A program made the translations under genes and the position numbers. Shown piece by piece: positions 9,137-17,301 of a stretch of DNA of 64,000 nt. Position 1 is the first letter of the stretch, and each line of letters begins with the position of its first letter. The stretch comes from Methanothrix harundinacea (GTDB taxonomy: Archaea > Halobacteriota > Methanosarcinia > Methanotrichales > Methanotrichaceae), in the NCBI GenBank assembly GCA_002506535.1, contig DAXT01000005.1:32209-96208 (forward strand), written 5' to 3'. The notes beneath the pieces are model-generated. The model did not search any database. It worked only from the letters and a program-made list of their open reading frames with translations, and had not been told where the DNA came from.

Positions 9137-10405
9137 TCATTTCTCACAGAAGAATATATTTTTGCCGTCGGTGCCCAGCTGCGAGAACTTCCCCGTGGCC
9201 AGGATCTTGTAGCTGTACTTGAGGGGGGCCACCCTGGTCCCAGGCCCCACCACCGTCTCAGGCGGGAGGACGACGTTCTCTCCCGCCACCGGTATCCTCC
9301 CCGGCCTCCAGCAGGGCTGGTCGGCGTCCAGGACGCATTTCGTCCCTATGGTGGAGTGCCTCCCAACGATCGCTCTATTCAGGACCGAACCCCTCTTTAT
9401 GTTGGCGAAGCTCATGACCATGCTGTTTCTTATCACCGAATCCCTCTCTATGAGGCTCGTATGGCCGATGTGAGAGTTCTCGATGACGGACCCCTTCTCT
9501 ATGTTGCAGTTTCGACCTATGAAGACGTTCCCGCGAAGCTCTATATCGCCGGAGTCCAGATGCTTTTTGATCCTCTTGAGGGTGTGAGGGTTGACCCACT
9601 GGCCGTGACGGTACTCGTTTCTGAAGGCGTAATGCTCCACCTTTCCGCTGAGAAAGTCCATCGCTGCCTGCAGGAGCCTTTCTGGGGTGCCTATATCGAT
9701 CCAGTATCCCTTTACAGGATAGCCGTATACCGGATATCCGTGCTCTGTCAGGTACGGTATGAGGTCGCCGCCTATGTCCCGGGCCGAGTCGCCCATCTTG
9801 GCGAGGACGTCCCGGACCTTGGGAGAGAATAAGTAGAAGGCGGTATTGATCATCCTGGACGGCTCCTTTCCCGGGGCGGGCTTCTCCACGAAGCCGTTGA
9901 TCCTGAGGTCTGCGTCGATATCGGCGACCCCGTACGGGGATATCTCCTCTCCTGCCGGGAGCTCTTTGAGGGCCACCGTCAGGACCGCGCCCTTTCTCTT
10001 GTGAAAATCGATGAAATCTCGAAGGTTGATGTCGATGACGTTGTCCCCCGAGACGACGAGCATATCCTCATCGACGTCGAAGTAGCTGGCGCAGTACCTC
10101 AGAGAGTCGGCGCTCCCCCGGTCGTCGTACTGGGGCTGGTAGGCGAACTCCTCGATCTCGCTGATCCCGAGCCTCTTGAAGAAACCCTCTCCCGCCTTGA
10201 AGTAGTTGTTGAGGGGGAGGGTGTTCTCGGCCCCCTTGGACCCGAGGATGAAGCGTCTGCACCCCTGGTTCGCCAGAACTCTGAAGAGGGTTGCGATGAT
10301 GGCGGTGTCGCAGAGGTCTACCAGGGGCTTGGGCTGGTCGAGGGTGAGGGGATAAAGCCGTGTGCCTCCTCCGCCTACGGTGGCGATCACCGGTGGAAAG
10401 ATCAC
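9137..10405 (-). CDS. sugar-nucleotide pyrophosphorylase with LbH domain
   Basis: A 422-residue NDP-sugar pyrophosphorylase-like protein: an N-terminal nucleotidyltransferase fold (VGGGGTRLYPLTLDQPKPLVDL, with the conserved basic and Pro-Lys residues; SGDNVIDINL metal-binding region; FVEKP; GYWIDIGTPE) followed by a left-handed beta-helix of hexapeptide repeats from about residue 290. Likely activates a hexose-1-phosphate for glycan synthesis; glucose versus mannose and the nucleotide are not decidable here. Odd: the usual N-terminal (A/V)xxxAGGxGTR loop reads VGGGGTR. The start is GTG at 10405 with GGGAG upstream. A 30-codon membrane-protein ORF ends 13 bases before it, suggesting cotranscription. 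Confidence 0.85.
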   Translation of the reverse strand: MIFPPVIATVGGGGTRLYPLTLDQPKPLVDLCDTAIIATLFRVLANQGCRRFILGSKGAENTLPLNNYFKAGEGFFKRLGISEIEEFAYQPQYDDRGSADSLRYCASYFDVDEDMLVVSGDNVIDINLRDFIDFHKRKGAVLTVALKELPAGEEISPYGVADIDADLRINGFVEKPAPGKEPSRMINTAFYLFSPKVRDVLAKMGDSARDIGGDLIPYLTEHGYPVYGYPVKGYWIDIGTPERLLQAAMDFLSGKVEHYAFRNEYRHGQWVNPHTLKRIKKHLDSGDIELRGNVFIGRNCNIEKGSVIENSHIGHTSLIERDSVIRNSMVMSFANIKRGSVLNRAIVGRHSTIGTKCVLDADQPCWRPGRIPVAGENVVLPPETVVGPGTRVAPLKYSYKILATGKFSQLGTDGKNIFFCEK

Positions 10406-10418
10406 GATATAATCTCCC

Positions 10419-10511
10419 TCAGTAGCCGCGCCTGATCTTGATCAATATCCGGGTCACCATGAAGACGATCAGGAATATCAAGACGTAGAAGACTATCTCC
10501 TGGGTTGTCAT
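10419..10511 (-). CDS. tiny single-pass membrane protein (30 aa)
   Basis: An ATG-initiated 30-codon ORF ending in TGA: residues 5-24 are a continuous hydrophobic helix (EIVFYVLIFLIVFMVTRILI), followed by a positively charged tail KIRRGY, so a membrane protein with a cytoplasmic C-terminus is predicted. GGGGGAG lies 3-9 bases before the ATG and a TATA-like AAAAATATAAAC lies about 28 bases upstream. It ends 13 bases before the nucleotidyltransferase start, so the two are probably one transcript. Not recognised as a known family. Confidence 0.6.
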   Translation of the reverse strand: MTTQEIVFYVLIFLIVFMVTRILIKIRRGY

Positions 10512-10531
10512 ATCTCCCCCTCTGATCTTGA

Positions 10532-10545
10532 AGTTTATATTTTTA
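10532..10545 (-). promoter_or_regulatory. putative promoter of the small membrane protein operon
   Basis: Read on the minus strand, an AT-only AAAAATATAAAC element sits about 28 bases upstream of the ATG of the 30-residue ORF in otherwise GC-rich DNA. Confidence 0.45.
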
Positions 10546-10643
10546 ATGGGCAGGGTGGGGTCGATGGGGTGGGGCGGCCAGATATGTTAATTATGGATGA
10601 GGACCAGGATAATGGGGATCGATTGATCTGAGGGATGAGTATA

Positions 10644-11843
10644 ATGACCGACCGTAGAGAGGCTATAGAGAGGGCGAAGGCTCATTTTGAGAAGCTCCTC
10701 GCGGAGCAGATGGACCGGGTGGAGGAGATGAAGGCCGGGGGGGACTGGATCGATTACTCCACGATAGATAAGATGGTCATCGGCGTGGTGGGGGGTGACG
10801 GGATAGGCCCATTCATAACCGCCGAGGCCAAGAGGGTTCTCGAATACGTTCTGAAGGACGAGATCGATTCAGGCAAGGTCGAGATCAGAGACGTCGGCGG
10901 GCTATCCATAGAGGAGAGGGCGAGGGCGATGAAGGCCTTGCCCGACGGGGTGATCGATGAGCTGAAAGAGTGTCACGCCATCCTCAAGGGGCCTTTGACG
11001 ACTCCCAAGAAGGGGGACCCCTGGCCGAACCTCGAGTCCGCCAACGTCGCCATGCGCCGGGAGCTGGACCTCTTCGCCAACGTCCGCCCCGTCAAGGTCC
11101 CGAAGGAGGGTATCGACTGGATATTCTTCAGGGAGAATACCGAGGGGGCGTACATCCTCGGGTCCAAGGGGCTCAACCTCACCGAGGATATCGCCTTCGA
11201 CTTCACCGTCACCACGTCCCAGGGGGCGGAGAGGATCGTCAGGCTCGCTTTCGACCACGCGAAAAAGAACGGCATCAACAGGGTTACCGCCGTCACCAAG
11301 GCTAACGTCATCAAGACCAGCGACGGCAAGTTCCTGGAGGTGGCAAGGGAGGTGGCGAAAGGGTATCCCGGGATCGAGCTTGACGAGTGGTTCATCGACA
11401 TCATGGCCGCGAAGCTCGTCGACCCGAAGCGAAGGACCCAATTTCGGGTCGTCGTCCTCCCGAACCTCTACGGCGACATCATCACCGACGAGGCCGCCGA
11501 GTTTCAGGGAGGCGTCGGGACGGCGGGGTCCGCCAACATCGGCAAGAGGTATGCCATGTTCGAGGCGATCCACGGCTCGGCCCCGAGGATGGTGGAGGAG
11601 GGACGGGCCCAGTACGCCGACCCCTCCAGCATGATGAGGGCGTCGGTGATGCTCCTCGGCCACATAGGCTTCGCAGAAGAGGCTAAGAGGCTCGAGATGG
11701 CCCTGGACATCTGCAGCCAGCACGAGAAGAAGGTAGTCCTGACGGGAAGGTCCGACGGCGCTACGGGGGGAGAGTTCGCCGACTACGTCATGGAGACCCT
11801 CCAGGACCCGGATCTGGAGGCGAGGTGGAAGGGATACCAGTAA
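10644..11843 (+). CDS. isocitrate/isopropylmalate-family dehydrogenase (isocitrate-type)
   Basis: A beta-decarboxylating dehydrogenase of 399 residues. The substrate loop reads ESANVAMRRELDLFANVRP; the S-x-N-x-x-x-R pattern is that of isocitrate dehydrogenases (Ser113, Asn115, Arg119 in E. coli Icd) and not of isopropylmalate dehydrogenase. Other landmarks: VVGGDGIGP, the FRENTEGAY loop, KANVIK, and the metal-binding LYGDIITDEAAE. The coenzyme loop HGSAPRMVEEGRAQYADP has Arg-Met where NADP enzymes have Lys-Tyr, so coenzyme choice is undecided. It would supply 2-oxoglutarate in a partial oxidative branch. I chose ATG at 10644 because GAGGG (10630-10634) is well spaced for it, unlike the ATG at 10635. 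Confidence 0.85.
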   Translation: MTDRREAIERAKAHFEKLLAEQMDRVEEMKAGGDWIDYSTIDKMVIGVVGGDGIGPFITAEAKRVLEYVLKDEIDSGKVEIRDVGGLSIEERARAMKALPDGVIDELKECHAILKGPLTTPKKGDPWPNLESANVAMRRELDLFANVRPVKVPKEGIDWIFFRENTEGAYILGSKGLNLTEDIAFDFTVTTSQGAERIVRLAFDHAKKNGINRVTAVTKANVIKTSDGKFLEVAREVAKGYPGIELDEWFIDIMAAKLVDPKRRTQFRVVVLPNLYGDIITDEAAEFQGGVGTAGSANIGKRYAMFEAIHGSAPRMVEEGRAQYADPSSMMRASVMLLGHIGFAEEAKRLEMALDICSQHEKKVVLTGRSDGATGGEFADYVMETLQDPDLEARWKGYQ

Positions 11844-11880
11844 GGGAGAAGCTGTAGCTGGGACTCAAGAAGGCTGAAGG

Positions 11881-11903
11881 GGCCCGGCCCCTCCCGCCGG
11901 GCC
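11881..11903 (+). terminator. hairpin after the dehydrogenase gene
   Basis: A perfect 8-bp inverted repeat, GGCCCGGC / GCCGGGCC, with a 7-base loop, 38 bases after the stop codon and followed by ATCATTT. Plausible transcription terminator or mRNA 3' structure. Confidence 0.45.
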
Positions 11904-11931
11904 ATCATTTCGAAAGGGCAATCAATTTCAA

Positions 11932-11939
11932 TTATAAAA
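11932..11939 (+). promoter_or_regulatory. putative rio2 TATA box
   Basis: TTATAAAA in an AT-rich stretch, about 20 bases before the GTG start of the RIO2 gene, which has no Shine-Dalgarno. The arrangement suggests a leaderless or nearly leaderless transcript. Confidence 0.5.
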
Positions 11940-11954
11940 GACAAATATCCGACC

Positions 11955-12986
11955 GTGGATAATCTGGCAGAAGCTTTCCTGAAACTGGATCGAAAGGAGA
12001 TCGCCCTCCTCAAGGCGATCGAGAGGGGGATGCGCCACTCTGAGTGGGTCCCCATCGAGGACCTCCTGGCCAAATCCCGCCTCTCCCCCAAGGGGACGAG
12101 CACGGGCCTCTCGAAGCTCGTCTCAAAGAAGCTCGTCTTCAAGACGACGGAGCCCTACGAGGGCTACCAGATAGGCTTCGCTGCCTACGACCTCATCGCC
12201 CTCTCTGAACTTGTCGCCCGGGACGTCATCCTCTCCTTGGGCGACCTCCTCGGGGTCGGGAAGGAGTCGGTCGTCTTCGAGGCCCTGGGCAGGGCCCCCG
12301 CCAGGGGGGCGGCGGGGTCTGAAAAGGTCGCTTCAGACGAAGAGCGGCGCAAGAGCCACCTCGCCGAGGATAGGGGGGAGGCCAGAGGCCAAGATGGCGG
12401 CCGAGAGGGCGGCGAACCGGCCGGGGCGATGGAGGATCTGGGGGATCTCATCCCCCTGGCGATCAAGTTCCACCGCCAGGGGACGACGAGCTTCAAGCAC
12501 GTCAGGAGGGCGCGAAGCCACCTTGTCGACCAGCCCCGGTGCGCCTGGATCCACGCCGCAAGGCTCGGGGCGGCAAGAGAGTACAGGACCCTCAAAGCCC
12601 TTTACCCTGCGGTCTCGGTCCCGCAGCCCGTCGCCCTCAGCTTCCACGCCGTGGTGATGGAGCATACCGGCGGCGCAGAGCTGTACAAGCTCGACCTCGA
12701 AAACCCCGAAGAGTGCCTGGAGATCATCCTCGAAGAGGTTGCAGCCGCCTGGAAGAGGGGGATCGTCCACGCCGACCTCAGCCCCTATAACGTCCTGGTC
12801 CGGGATGATGGAGAGATCGTCATCATCGACTGGCCCCAGGCGGTCTCGCGGACCGAACCCCAATCCTCCGAGCTCCTGGAAAGGGACATCAAGAACGTCC
12901 TCGACCACTTCGGTCGGAAGTATCGCCTCGATTTTGAGCCGGAAGAGGCCCTGGCCTGCATCCTCGGTGAAGAGAAGAAGAGATAG
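11955..12986 (+). CDS. rio2: RIO2-type serine/threonine protein kinase
   Basis: An atypical kinase/ATPase required for maturation of the small ribosomal subunit in archaea and eukaryotes. Residues 1-90 form the winged-helix domain specific to Rio2. The kinase domain has the P-loop-like GVGKES (about 100-105), the ATP-binding lysine in AIKFHRQG (about 169), the catalytic loop HADLSPYNVL (272-281) and the metal-binding IIDWPQ (290-295). Odd: about 50 residues of Gly/Glu/Arg/Ala-rich sequence separate the P-loop and the lysine strand, longer than usual, giving 343 residues in all. Start GTG, apparently leaderless. It stands alone between the dehydrogenase and DUF460 genes. Confidence 0.93.
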   Translation: MDNLAEAFLKLDRKEIALLKAIERGMRHSEWVPIEDLLAKSRLSPKGTSTGLSKLVSKKLVFKTTEPYEGYQIGFAAYDLIALSELVARDVILSLGDLLGVGKESVVFEALGRAPARGAAGSEKVASDEERRKSHLAEDRGEARGQDGGREGGEPAGAMEDLGDLIPLAIKFHRQGTTSFKHVRRARSHLVDQPRCAWIHAARLGAAREYRTLKALYPAVSVPQPVALSFHAVVMEHTGGAELYKLDLENPEECLEIILEEVAAAWKRGIVHADLSPYNVLVRDDGEIVIIDWPQAVSRTEPQSSELLERDIKNVLDHFGRKYRLDFEPEEALACILGEEKKR

Positions 12987-13142
12987 GACGGGAGAGATAG
13001 ACGGGGATGGGGGGCAGATCAAGGATCTGGATAAGGTATCCTGGGACGCAAGTCGGATATGGAGCCAGAGAATGGACCAGAGACGGATCGGGGGTTGAAG
13101 GCAGAAGGAGAACGGGGCGTGTGAGGTGATCCCATCACTGGA

Positions 13143-15110
13143 TTGATCTACGGGGTCGATATCGCCAGCGGTTCGCCCAAGAGCAAGAGAGCTCCCAGCT
13201 ACGCCCTCTTCATCCTGGCAGAGGATGGAGTTGAGCGTCACCCGATGGTCACAAGGCAGAAGCTCTTGAGGATGATCAGGCAACGGGCCCCTGATATGGT
13301 GGCGGTGGACAACGTCCACGAGCTCGCCGCCGAGAGGTCCGACCTCGTCCGGCTCCTGAGGCAGATGCCGCCGAAGACGAGGCTCGTCCAGGTGACGGGA
13401 GGCGAGAGGGCCGAGCCCCTGGCCAGGATCGCCCGGCGCCACGGTATAGCCTTCGATCGGCTCGATCCCATGGACGAGGCCGAGGCCTGCGCCCGCCTCG
13501 CCTCCCTGGGAGTGGGGAGCATCGTCTCGGCCTTCGAGGACCAGACCTGGATCAAGGTCAGCCGCAAAAGGTCTCCGGGGCGGGGGGGCTGGTCTCAGAA
13601 GAGGTACACCCGCAAGATCCACGGGTCGGTGAAGGCCCTATCCCGGGAGGTGGAGGAGCGGCTTCGAGAGGCGGGACACCGTTTCAGCGGAAGGCATGTA
13701 GAGGGGATCGGCGGCTACATCAGAAGCGAGTTCGTGGTGGAGGCGGAGAGGAGGAACGTGCACATCCGCTCGGGCCTTCGGGGGGACGCCCAGATCAGGG
13801 TGGAAGGGGTGGAGCGGGACCGGCTCAGCTTCGAGCCCCTCCGCCGCAGAAGGGGCTACATCATAGCCGGGATAGATCCGGGGACGACAACCGGGATCGC
13901 CGCCCTCAACCTGAGGGGGGAGCTCGTCGACCTCGTCAGCGCCAGGGCGCTATCCCCTCCAGGTGTCATAGAGTGGCTCTCCGATCGGGGAAAGCCCCTG
14001 GTGGTGGCTACAGATGTATATCCCACCCCCGAGGCGGTGGAGAAGGTGAAGCGGTCCTTCTCCGCCGTCCTCTACTCCCCCGGAGGCGATATCCCCTCCG
14101 AGGAGAAGATCGCAATCGCTCGGGAGTACGGCTACAGAAACGACCACGAGCGCGACGCCCTCGCGGCGGCCGCCAGCGCCTTCAAGAAGTACAAGAACAA
14201 GTTCCAGCAGGTAGAGAAGAAGTGCCCCGCGGAACTCGACCCCGAAGAGGTGAAGGCCCTGGTGGTCCGGGGGCTCTCGATAGAACAGGCGATATCCGGG
14301 ATGACGCCGCCGCCTCCGGCGGAGGAGCCGGCGCCGGAGAGGGAAGTGGAGGCGAAGATAGACTCGCAGATGGCGGCCTTCATCGCCGAGAACAGGCGGC
14401 AGGCCGACCAGATCCGGCGTCAGAAGGAGTATCTTGAGGAGCTGAAGGTGCAGCTGGCGGCAGGGGAAGAGTCGCGCAGGAAGCTCGAAGAGAAGATCGA
14501 GAGGCTGAAAGATAGGTCCAGGCGAGAGATCAAAAGAGATCTCGAGATCAGGATCAGGGAGAAGGAGATCGAGAGGCTCCGGGGTCTCCTCCGGCAGGAG
14601 AGGAAGATGAATCGAAGGCTCAAGTCGAGGCTCAAGAGGGAGAGGAGGGCCGAGGAGCTGGAGGAGAAGGCGGTGGGAAGGCCCGTCAAGGAGGTCGCCT
14701 CCTTCTCCAAAGAGGCCCTCGTCGAGGCTTCTTCCCGGCTAGATATCGCGAGGGGGGATGTCATCTTCTTAAAAGATGCCACCGGCGGCGGCCCCTCCGC
14801 CGCAGACCTCCTCATAGCCATGGAGGTGGAGGCGGTGATCGCCGGGACGGATATGGACGCCAAAGTCGAGGGCCTCCTGATGGACGGGGGCGTCCCCGTC
14901 CTCTCCCGCCGGGAGGTGCCGGTGAGACTGGTGGCCGGCATCGGACTTATCGACCCCCGGGATCTGGAGGAGGCGGTGGCCGGGTGGGCAGATCGGAGGC
15001 GGGCGAGGGTGGCAAGGCTTAAGGCCGAGTGGCTGGAGGGGATGATCCGGGATTACAGGGCCGAGAGGAGGAAGGACGAGCAGCAGAGGAGGAAGGCCGC
15101 CGAAGGCTGA
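13143..15110 (+). CDS. DUF460 protein, RNase H-like nuclease fold with coiled coil
   Basis: A 655-residue archaeal protein of the DUF460 family, experimentally uncharacterised as far as I know. Residues 1-130 contain a first RNase H/RuvC-like region (YGVDIASGSP, VDNVHELAAE). About residues 240-350 are the DUF460 core: IAGIDPGTTTGIAALNL, an acidic residue in VVATDVYPTP, and NDHERDALAAAASA, matching the acidic catalytic layout of RuvC/RNase H folds. Residues about 405-510 are a long Glu/Arg/Lys coiled coil, and the C-terminal 130 residues form a further globular domain. The start is TTG, with GAGGTGAT about 10 bases upstream. A role in nucleic-acid processing is inferred from the fold only. Confidence 0.8.
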   Translation: MIYGVDIASGSPKSKRAPSYALFILAEDGVERHPMVTRQKLLRMIRQRAPDMVAVDNVHELAAERSDLVRLLRQMPPKTRLVQVTGGERAEPLARIARRHGIAFDRLDPMDEAEACARLASLGVGSIVSAFEDQTWIKVSRKRSPGRGGWSQKRYTRKIHGSVKALSREVEERLREAGHRFSGRHVEGIGGYIRSEFVVEAERRNVHIRSGLRGDAQIRVEGVERDRLSFEPLRRRRGYIIAGIDPGTTTGIAALNLRGELVDLVSARALSPPGVIEWLSDRGKPLVVATDVYPTPEAVEKVKRSFSAVLYSPGGDIPSEEKIAIAREYGYRNDHERDALAAAASAFKKYKNKFQQVEKKCPAELDPEEVKALVVRGLSIEQAISGMTPPPPAEEPAPEREVEAKIDSQMAAFIAENRRQADQIRRQKEYLEELKVQLAAGEESRRKLEEKIERLKDRSRREIKRDLEIRIREKEIERLRGLLRQERKMNRRLKSRLKRERRAEELEEKAVGRPVKEVASFSKEALVEASSRLDIARGDVIFLKDATGGGPSAADLLIAMEVEAVIAGTDMDAKVEGLLMDGGVPVLSRREVPVRLVAGIGLIDPRDLEEAVAGWADRRRARVARLKAEWLEGMIRDYRAERRKDEQQRRKAAEG

Positions 15111-15143
15111 GGGGAAGGTCCTCCCCAGAAGCGAGGGGAGCGT

Positions 15144-15151
15144 TTTTAAAG
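15144..15151 (+). promoter_or_regulatory. putative nadA TATA box
   Basis: TTTTTAAA about 30 bases upstream of the nadA ATG, with no Shine-Dalgarno between them; consistent with leaderless transcription. Confidence 0.5.
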
Positions 15152-15178
15152 ATTACATATCATCACAGCCTTCCAACC

Positions 15179-16072
15179 ATGCTCTCCGATGAGATATTGA
15201 GGTTGAAGGAGGAGAAGAACGCCGTCATCCTCGCCCACAACTACCAGCCCGCTGAGGTCCAGGACGTCGCCGACCTTCTGGGAGACTCCCTGGAGCTCTC
15301 CCGGGCCGCCACCAGGGAAGAGGCGGATCTGATCGTCTTCTGCGGCGTCGACTTCATGGCCCAGACGGCGGCGATCCTCTCCCCCGATAAGAGGGTGATC
15401 CTCCCCGAGGCCGGGGCCTGCTGCCCCATGGCCCAGATGATAACGGCCCGGGATCTCAAGAGGTTCAGGGAAGATGATCCCCAAGCCGCCATCGTCTGCT
15501 ACGTCAACTCCTCCGCCGAGGTGAAGGCGGAGAGCGACATCTGTTGCACCTCCGCCAACGGGATCGAGGTCGTCGCCTCCCTCGCGGAGGACCGGGTCCT
15601 CTTCGTCCCCGATAGAAACCTCGGAAGGTACGTAGCCAGGTTCACAGATAAGGAGATCATCCCCTGGGACGGCTACTGCTACGTCCACGACCGGTACACC
15701 GTCGAGGACGTCCGCCGGGCCAAGGCGCTCCACCCCGGAGCCGAGCTCCTCGTCCATCCCGAGTGCAGGCCCGAGGTGATCGACCTCGCCGACGGCGTCT
15801 ACAGCACCTCGGGGATCGCTAGACGGGCGAAGGAGAGCCCCGCTCGAAAGTTCATCATCGGGACGGAGGTGGGAATGAACCACAGGCTCTTTCGGGAGAA
15901 CCCGGGAAAGGAGTTTTATCCCTTGAGCGAGGGGGCGGTCTGCGCCGACATGAAGAAGACTACCCTGGAGAAGGTCCTCTCGGCCCTCCTGACCCTGGAG
16001 CCGAGGGTCGTCGTCCCCGAAAAGATCGCGGACCGGGCGCGAACCGCCATCGAGAGGATGCTGGCCGTCTAG
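15179..16072 (+). CDS. nadA: quinolinate synthase
   Basis: Condenses iminoaspartate with dihydroxyacetone phosphate to quinolinate in NAD synthesis, using an oxygen-sensitive [4Fe-4S] cluster. The protein (297 residues) shows the N-terminal NAVILAHNYQPAEVQDVADLLGDSLELS, and the three expected cluster ligands in GACCPMA, HPECRP and GAVCADMKKT. The family signature of three pseudo-repeated domains is complete. I chose the ATG at 15179 because the family starts here and a TATA element lies 30 bases upstream; the longer frame overlaps the end of DUF460. Neither NadB/aspartate dehydrogenase nor NadC is in the window. Confidence 0.95.
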   Translation: MLSDEILRLKEEKNAVILAHNYQPAEVQDVADLLGDSLELSRAATREEADLIVFCGVDFMAQTAAILSPDKRVILPEAGACCPMAQMITARDLKRFREDDPQAAIVCYVNSSAEVKAESDICCTSANGIEVVASLAEDRVLFVPDRNLGRYVARFTDKEIIPWDGYCYVHDRYTVEDVRRAKALHPGAELLVHPECRPEVIDLADGVYSTSGIARRAKESPARKFIIGTEVGMNHRLFRENPGKEFYPLSEGAVCADMKKTTLEKVLSALLTLEPRVVVPEKIADRARTAIERMLAV

Positions 16073-16146
16073 AGATGGGCACCCTCGGGACCAAAACTAT
16101 TATAGGAGCGGACGGTCATCCAGGTTAATCGCTTCCCCCTTTAATT

Positions 16147-16170
16147 GGAACCCCTGGTTGAGGGGGTCCT
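16147..16170 (+). terminator. possible nadA terminator hairpin
   Basis: About 75 bases after nadA, GGAACCCCT and AGGGGGTCC form imperfect 9-bp arms (one mismatch) around a short loop, followed by TGTAAAAG. Weak evidence. Confidence 0.3.
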
Positions 16171-16195
16171 GTAAAAGAGGCGTGAGCAAAGAGAG

Positions 16196-16375
16196 GTGAT
16201 CTCCATCATCCGATATATCAACGCCCATCAGCTCCGGTATCCTCTGATGGCGGCGAGCGTTCTTTTGCTCTTGGCGGCCGTATATAGCGATGCGAACAGG
16301 TTGGCGATAGAGCCCCTGGTAGAGATCGCAGCGATGATCCTCATCATCACCACCGCCGCTGCCTGGCGGAGGTGA
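16196..16375 (+). CDS. small two-helix membrane protein (59 aa)
   Basis: A 59-codon ORF starting at GTG. It encodes a short basic N-terminus (MISIIRYINAHQLRYP), a hydrophobic helix (LMAASVLLLLAAVY), a short polar turn with SDANR, a second hydrophobic helix (EIAAMILIITTAAAW) and a terminal Arg pair: a typical small two-pass membrane protein. There is no well-placed Shine-Dalgarno for the GTG. The purine run containing the GTG itself (GAGGTGAT) resembles one, which would point to a start a few codons later at a non-canonical codon. Family unknown. Confidence 0.5.
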   Translation: MISIIRYINAHQLRYPLMAASVLLLLAAVYSDANRLAIEPLVEIAAMILIITTAAAWRR

Positions 16376-16535
16376 GTTCCAAGCTCCCGGCAGAGTTAAT
16401 CTATCTCTTCACTCGACCTTTCGATAACGCCGCCCTCCATCATCAGTGGGGTCCCTGCGGCATCTCCTCTCTTTTGCCTTCTTACCCTCCCGATCCCCCT
16501 CCTCCTCCAGAGGCTCCTCGAGGGAGTCGCAAAGC

Positions 16536-17102
16536 TCAGCTTCGCAGATATCCGGCATCTCCTGCCATTTCATCGTCTTGCAGTATTCTTCCTCTATCCC
16601 GCCACCCCTCCAGGAGGCGGGCCAGATCCCTCGCCATCCCGGCCGCCTCCCCGATCCGGTCTTCGGTCGCCAGACCCCGGGGCCGGACCTCCGCCTCGAG
16701 CCAGGGGGCAAGATCGGAGAAGAAGCGCGAGAGCCTCCCGGAGGCGAGGGCCTCGGCTAGGCCCAGGGGGTCGAGGACGCATTCGGCCGCCACCTCGCCC
16801 GTCTGCGACCAGCGGCCTCTGGACCCCAGGGCGTCGCCTGCGGGGCCGCCGTAGGCGAGGGTCAGGTGCCAAGAGACCGTACCCATCGGATCGCGATCGA
16901 CCCTGAAGGGGACGGGGTCTTCGCGGTCGATCCTCTCGCACTCCAAACCGGCGGGTCCGGCCCGGACGACCTCCACGAGGAGGAGGCCTCCGATCCCGTC
17001 GGCCCATCTTCTAATCGCCTCATCGAGGGCGAGGATCTCCTCAAAGGTCTGACGGGGTCCCCCGGCACCATCGATAAGCTTCGCCTCTCCCGACCCGTCC
17101 AT
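16536..17102 (-). CDS. hypothetical protein, possibly frameshifted at the 3' end
   Basis: A 188-residue ORF with codon use like its neighbours. Not recognised. It looks like an alpha/beta soluble protein (LALDEAIRRWADGIGGLLLVEVVRAG, VSWHLTLAYGG, a C-terminal GEAAGMARDLARLLEGWRDRG). Near the end, an overlapping frame on the same strand carries a more protein-like acidic tail (down to about 16409), so the true C-terminus may lie in that frame if the sequence has an indel. GAGGGAG abuts the ATG. It is divergent from the SelB-like factor. Confidence 0.5.
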   Translation of the reverse strand: MDGSGEAKLIDGAGGPRQTFEEILALDEAIRRWADGIGGLLLVEVVRAGPAGLECERIDREDPVPFRVDRDPMGTVSWHLTLAYGGPAGDALGSRGRWSQTGEVAAECVLDPLGLAEALASGRLSRFFSDLAPWLEAEVRPRGLATEDRIGEAAGMARDLARLLEGWRDRGRILQDDEMAGDAGYLRS

Positions 17103-17301
17103 CTCCCTCAGATCTCCTGCAGCCTTCCAAGGACCGTCCCTCGGAGATAAAGGTATCTTGAAGGATGGGTAGCGGGGATGCTGGATGGTCCCGCAGGGAT
17201 CTCGTAAGAAGTTCTGGGGGCGGCGCTAGGTGGGGGCTAAAGGGTTGGGGAGAGAAGGCCACCGCAAAGCCTATTATCGTCGAGAATATCTCCGGCCATC
17301 T

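Noticed and set aside
10644..11843. 3-isopropylmalate dehydrogenase (LeuB)
   Set aside because: The substrate loop has the S-x-N-x-x-x-R pattern of isocitrate dehydrogenases.
12333..13622. 429-codon minus-strand frame across rio2 and DUF460
   Set aside because: Spans two well-supported genes and their intergenic region, and shows no motif or periodicity of its own.
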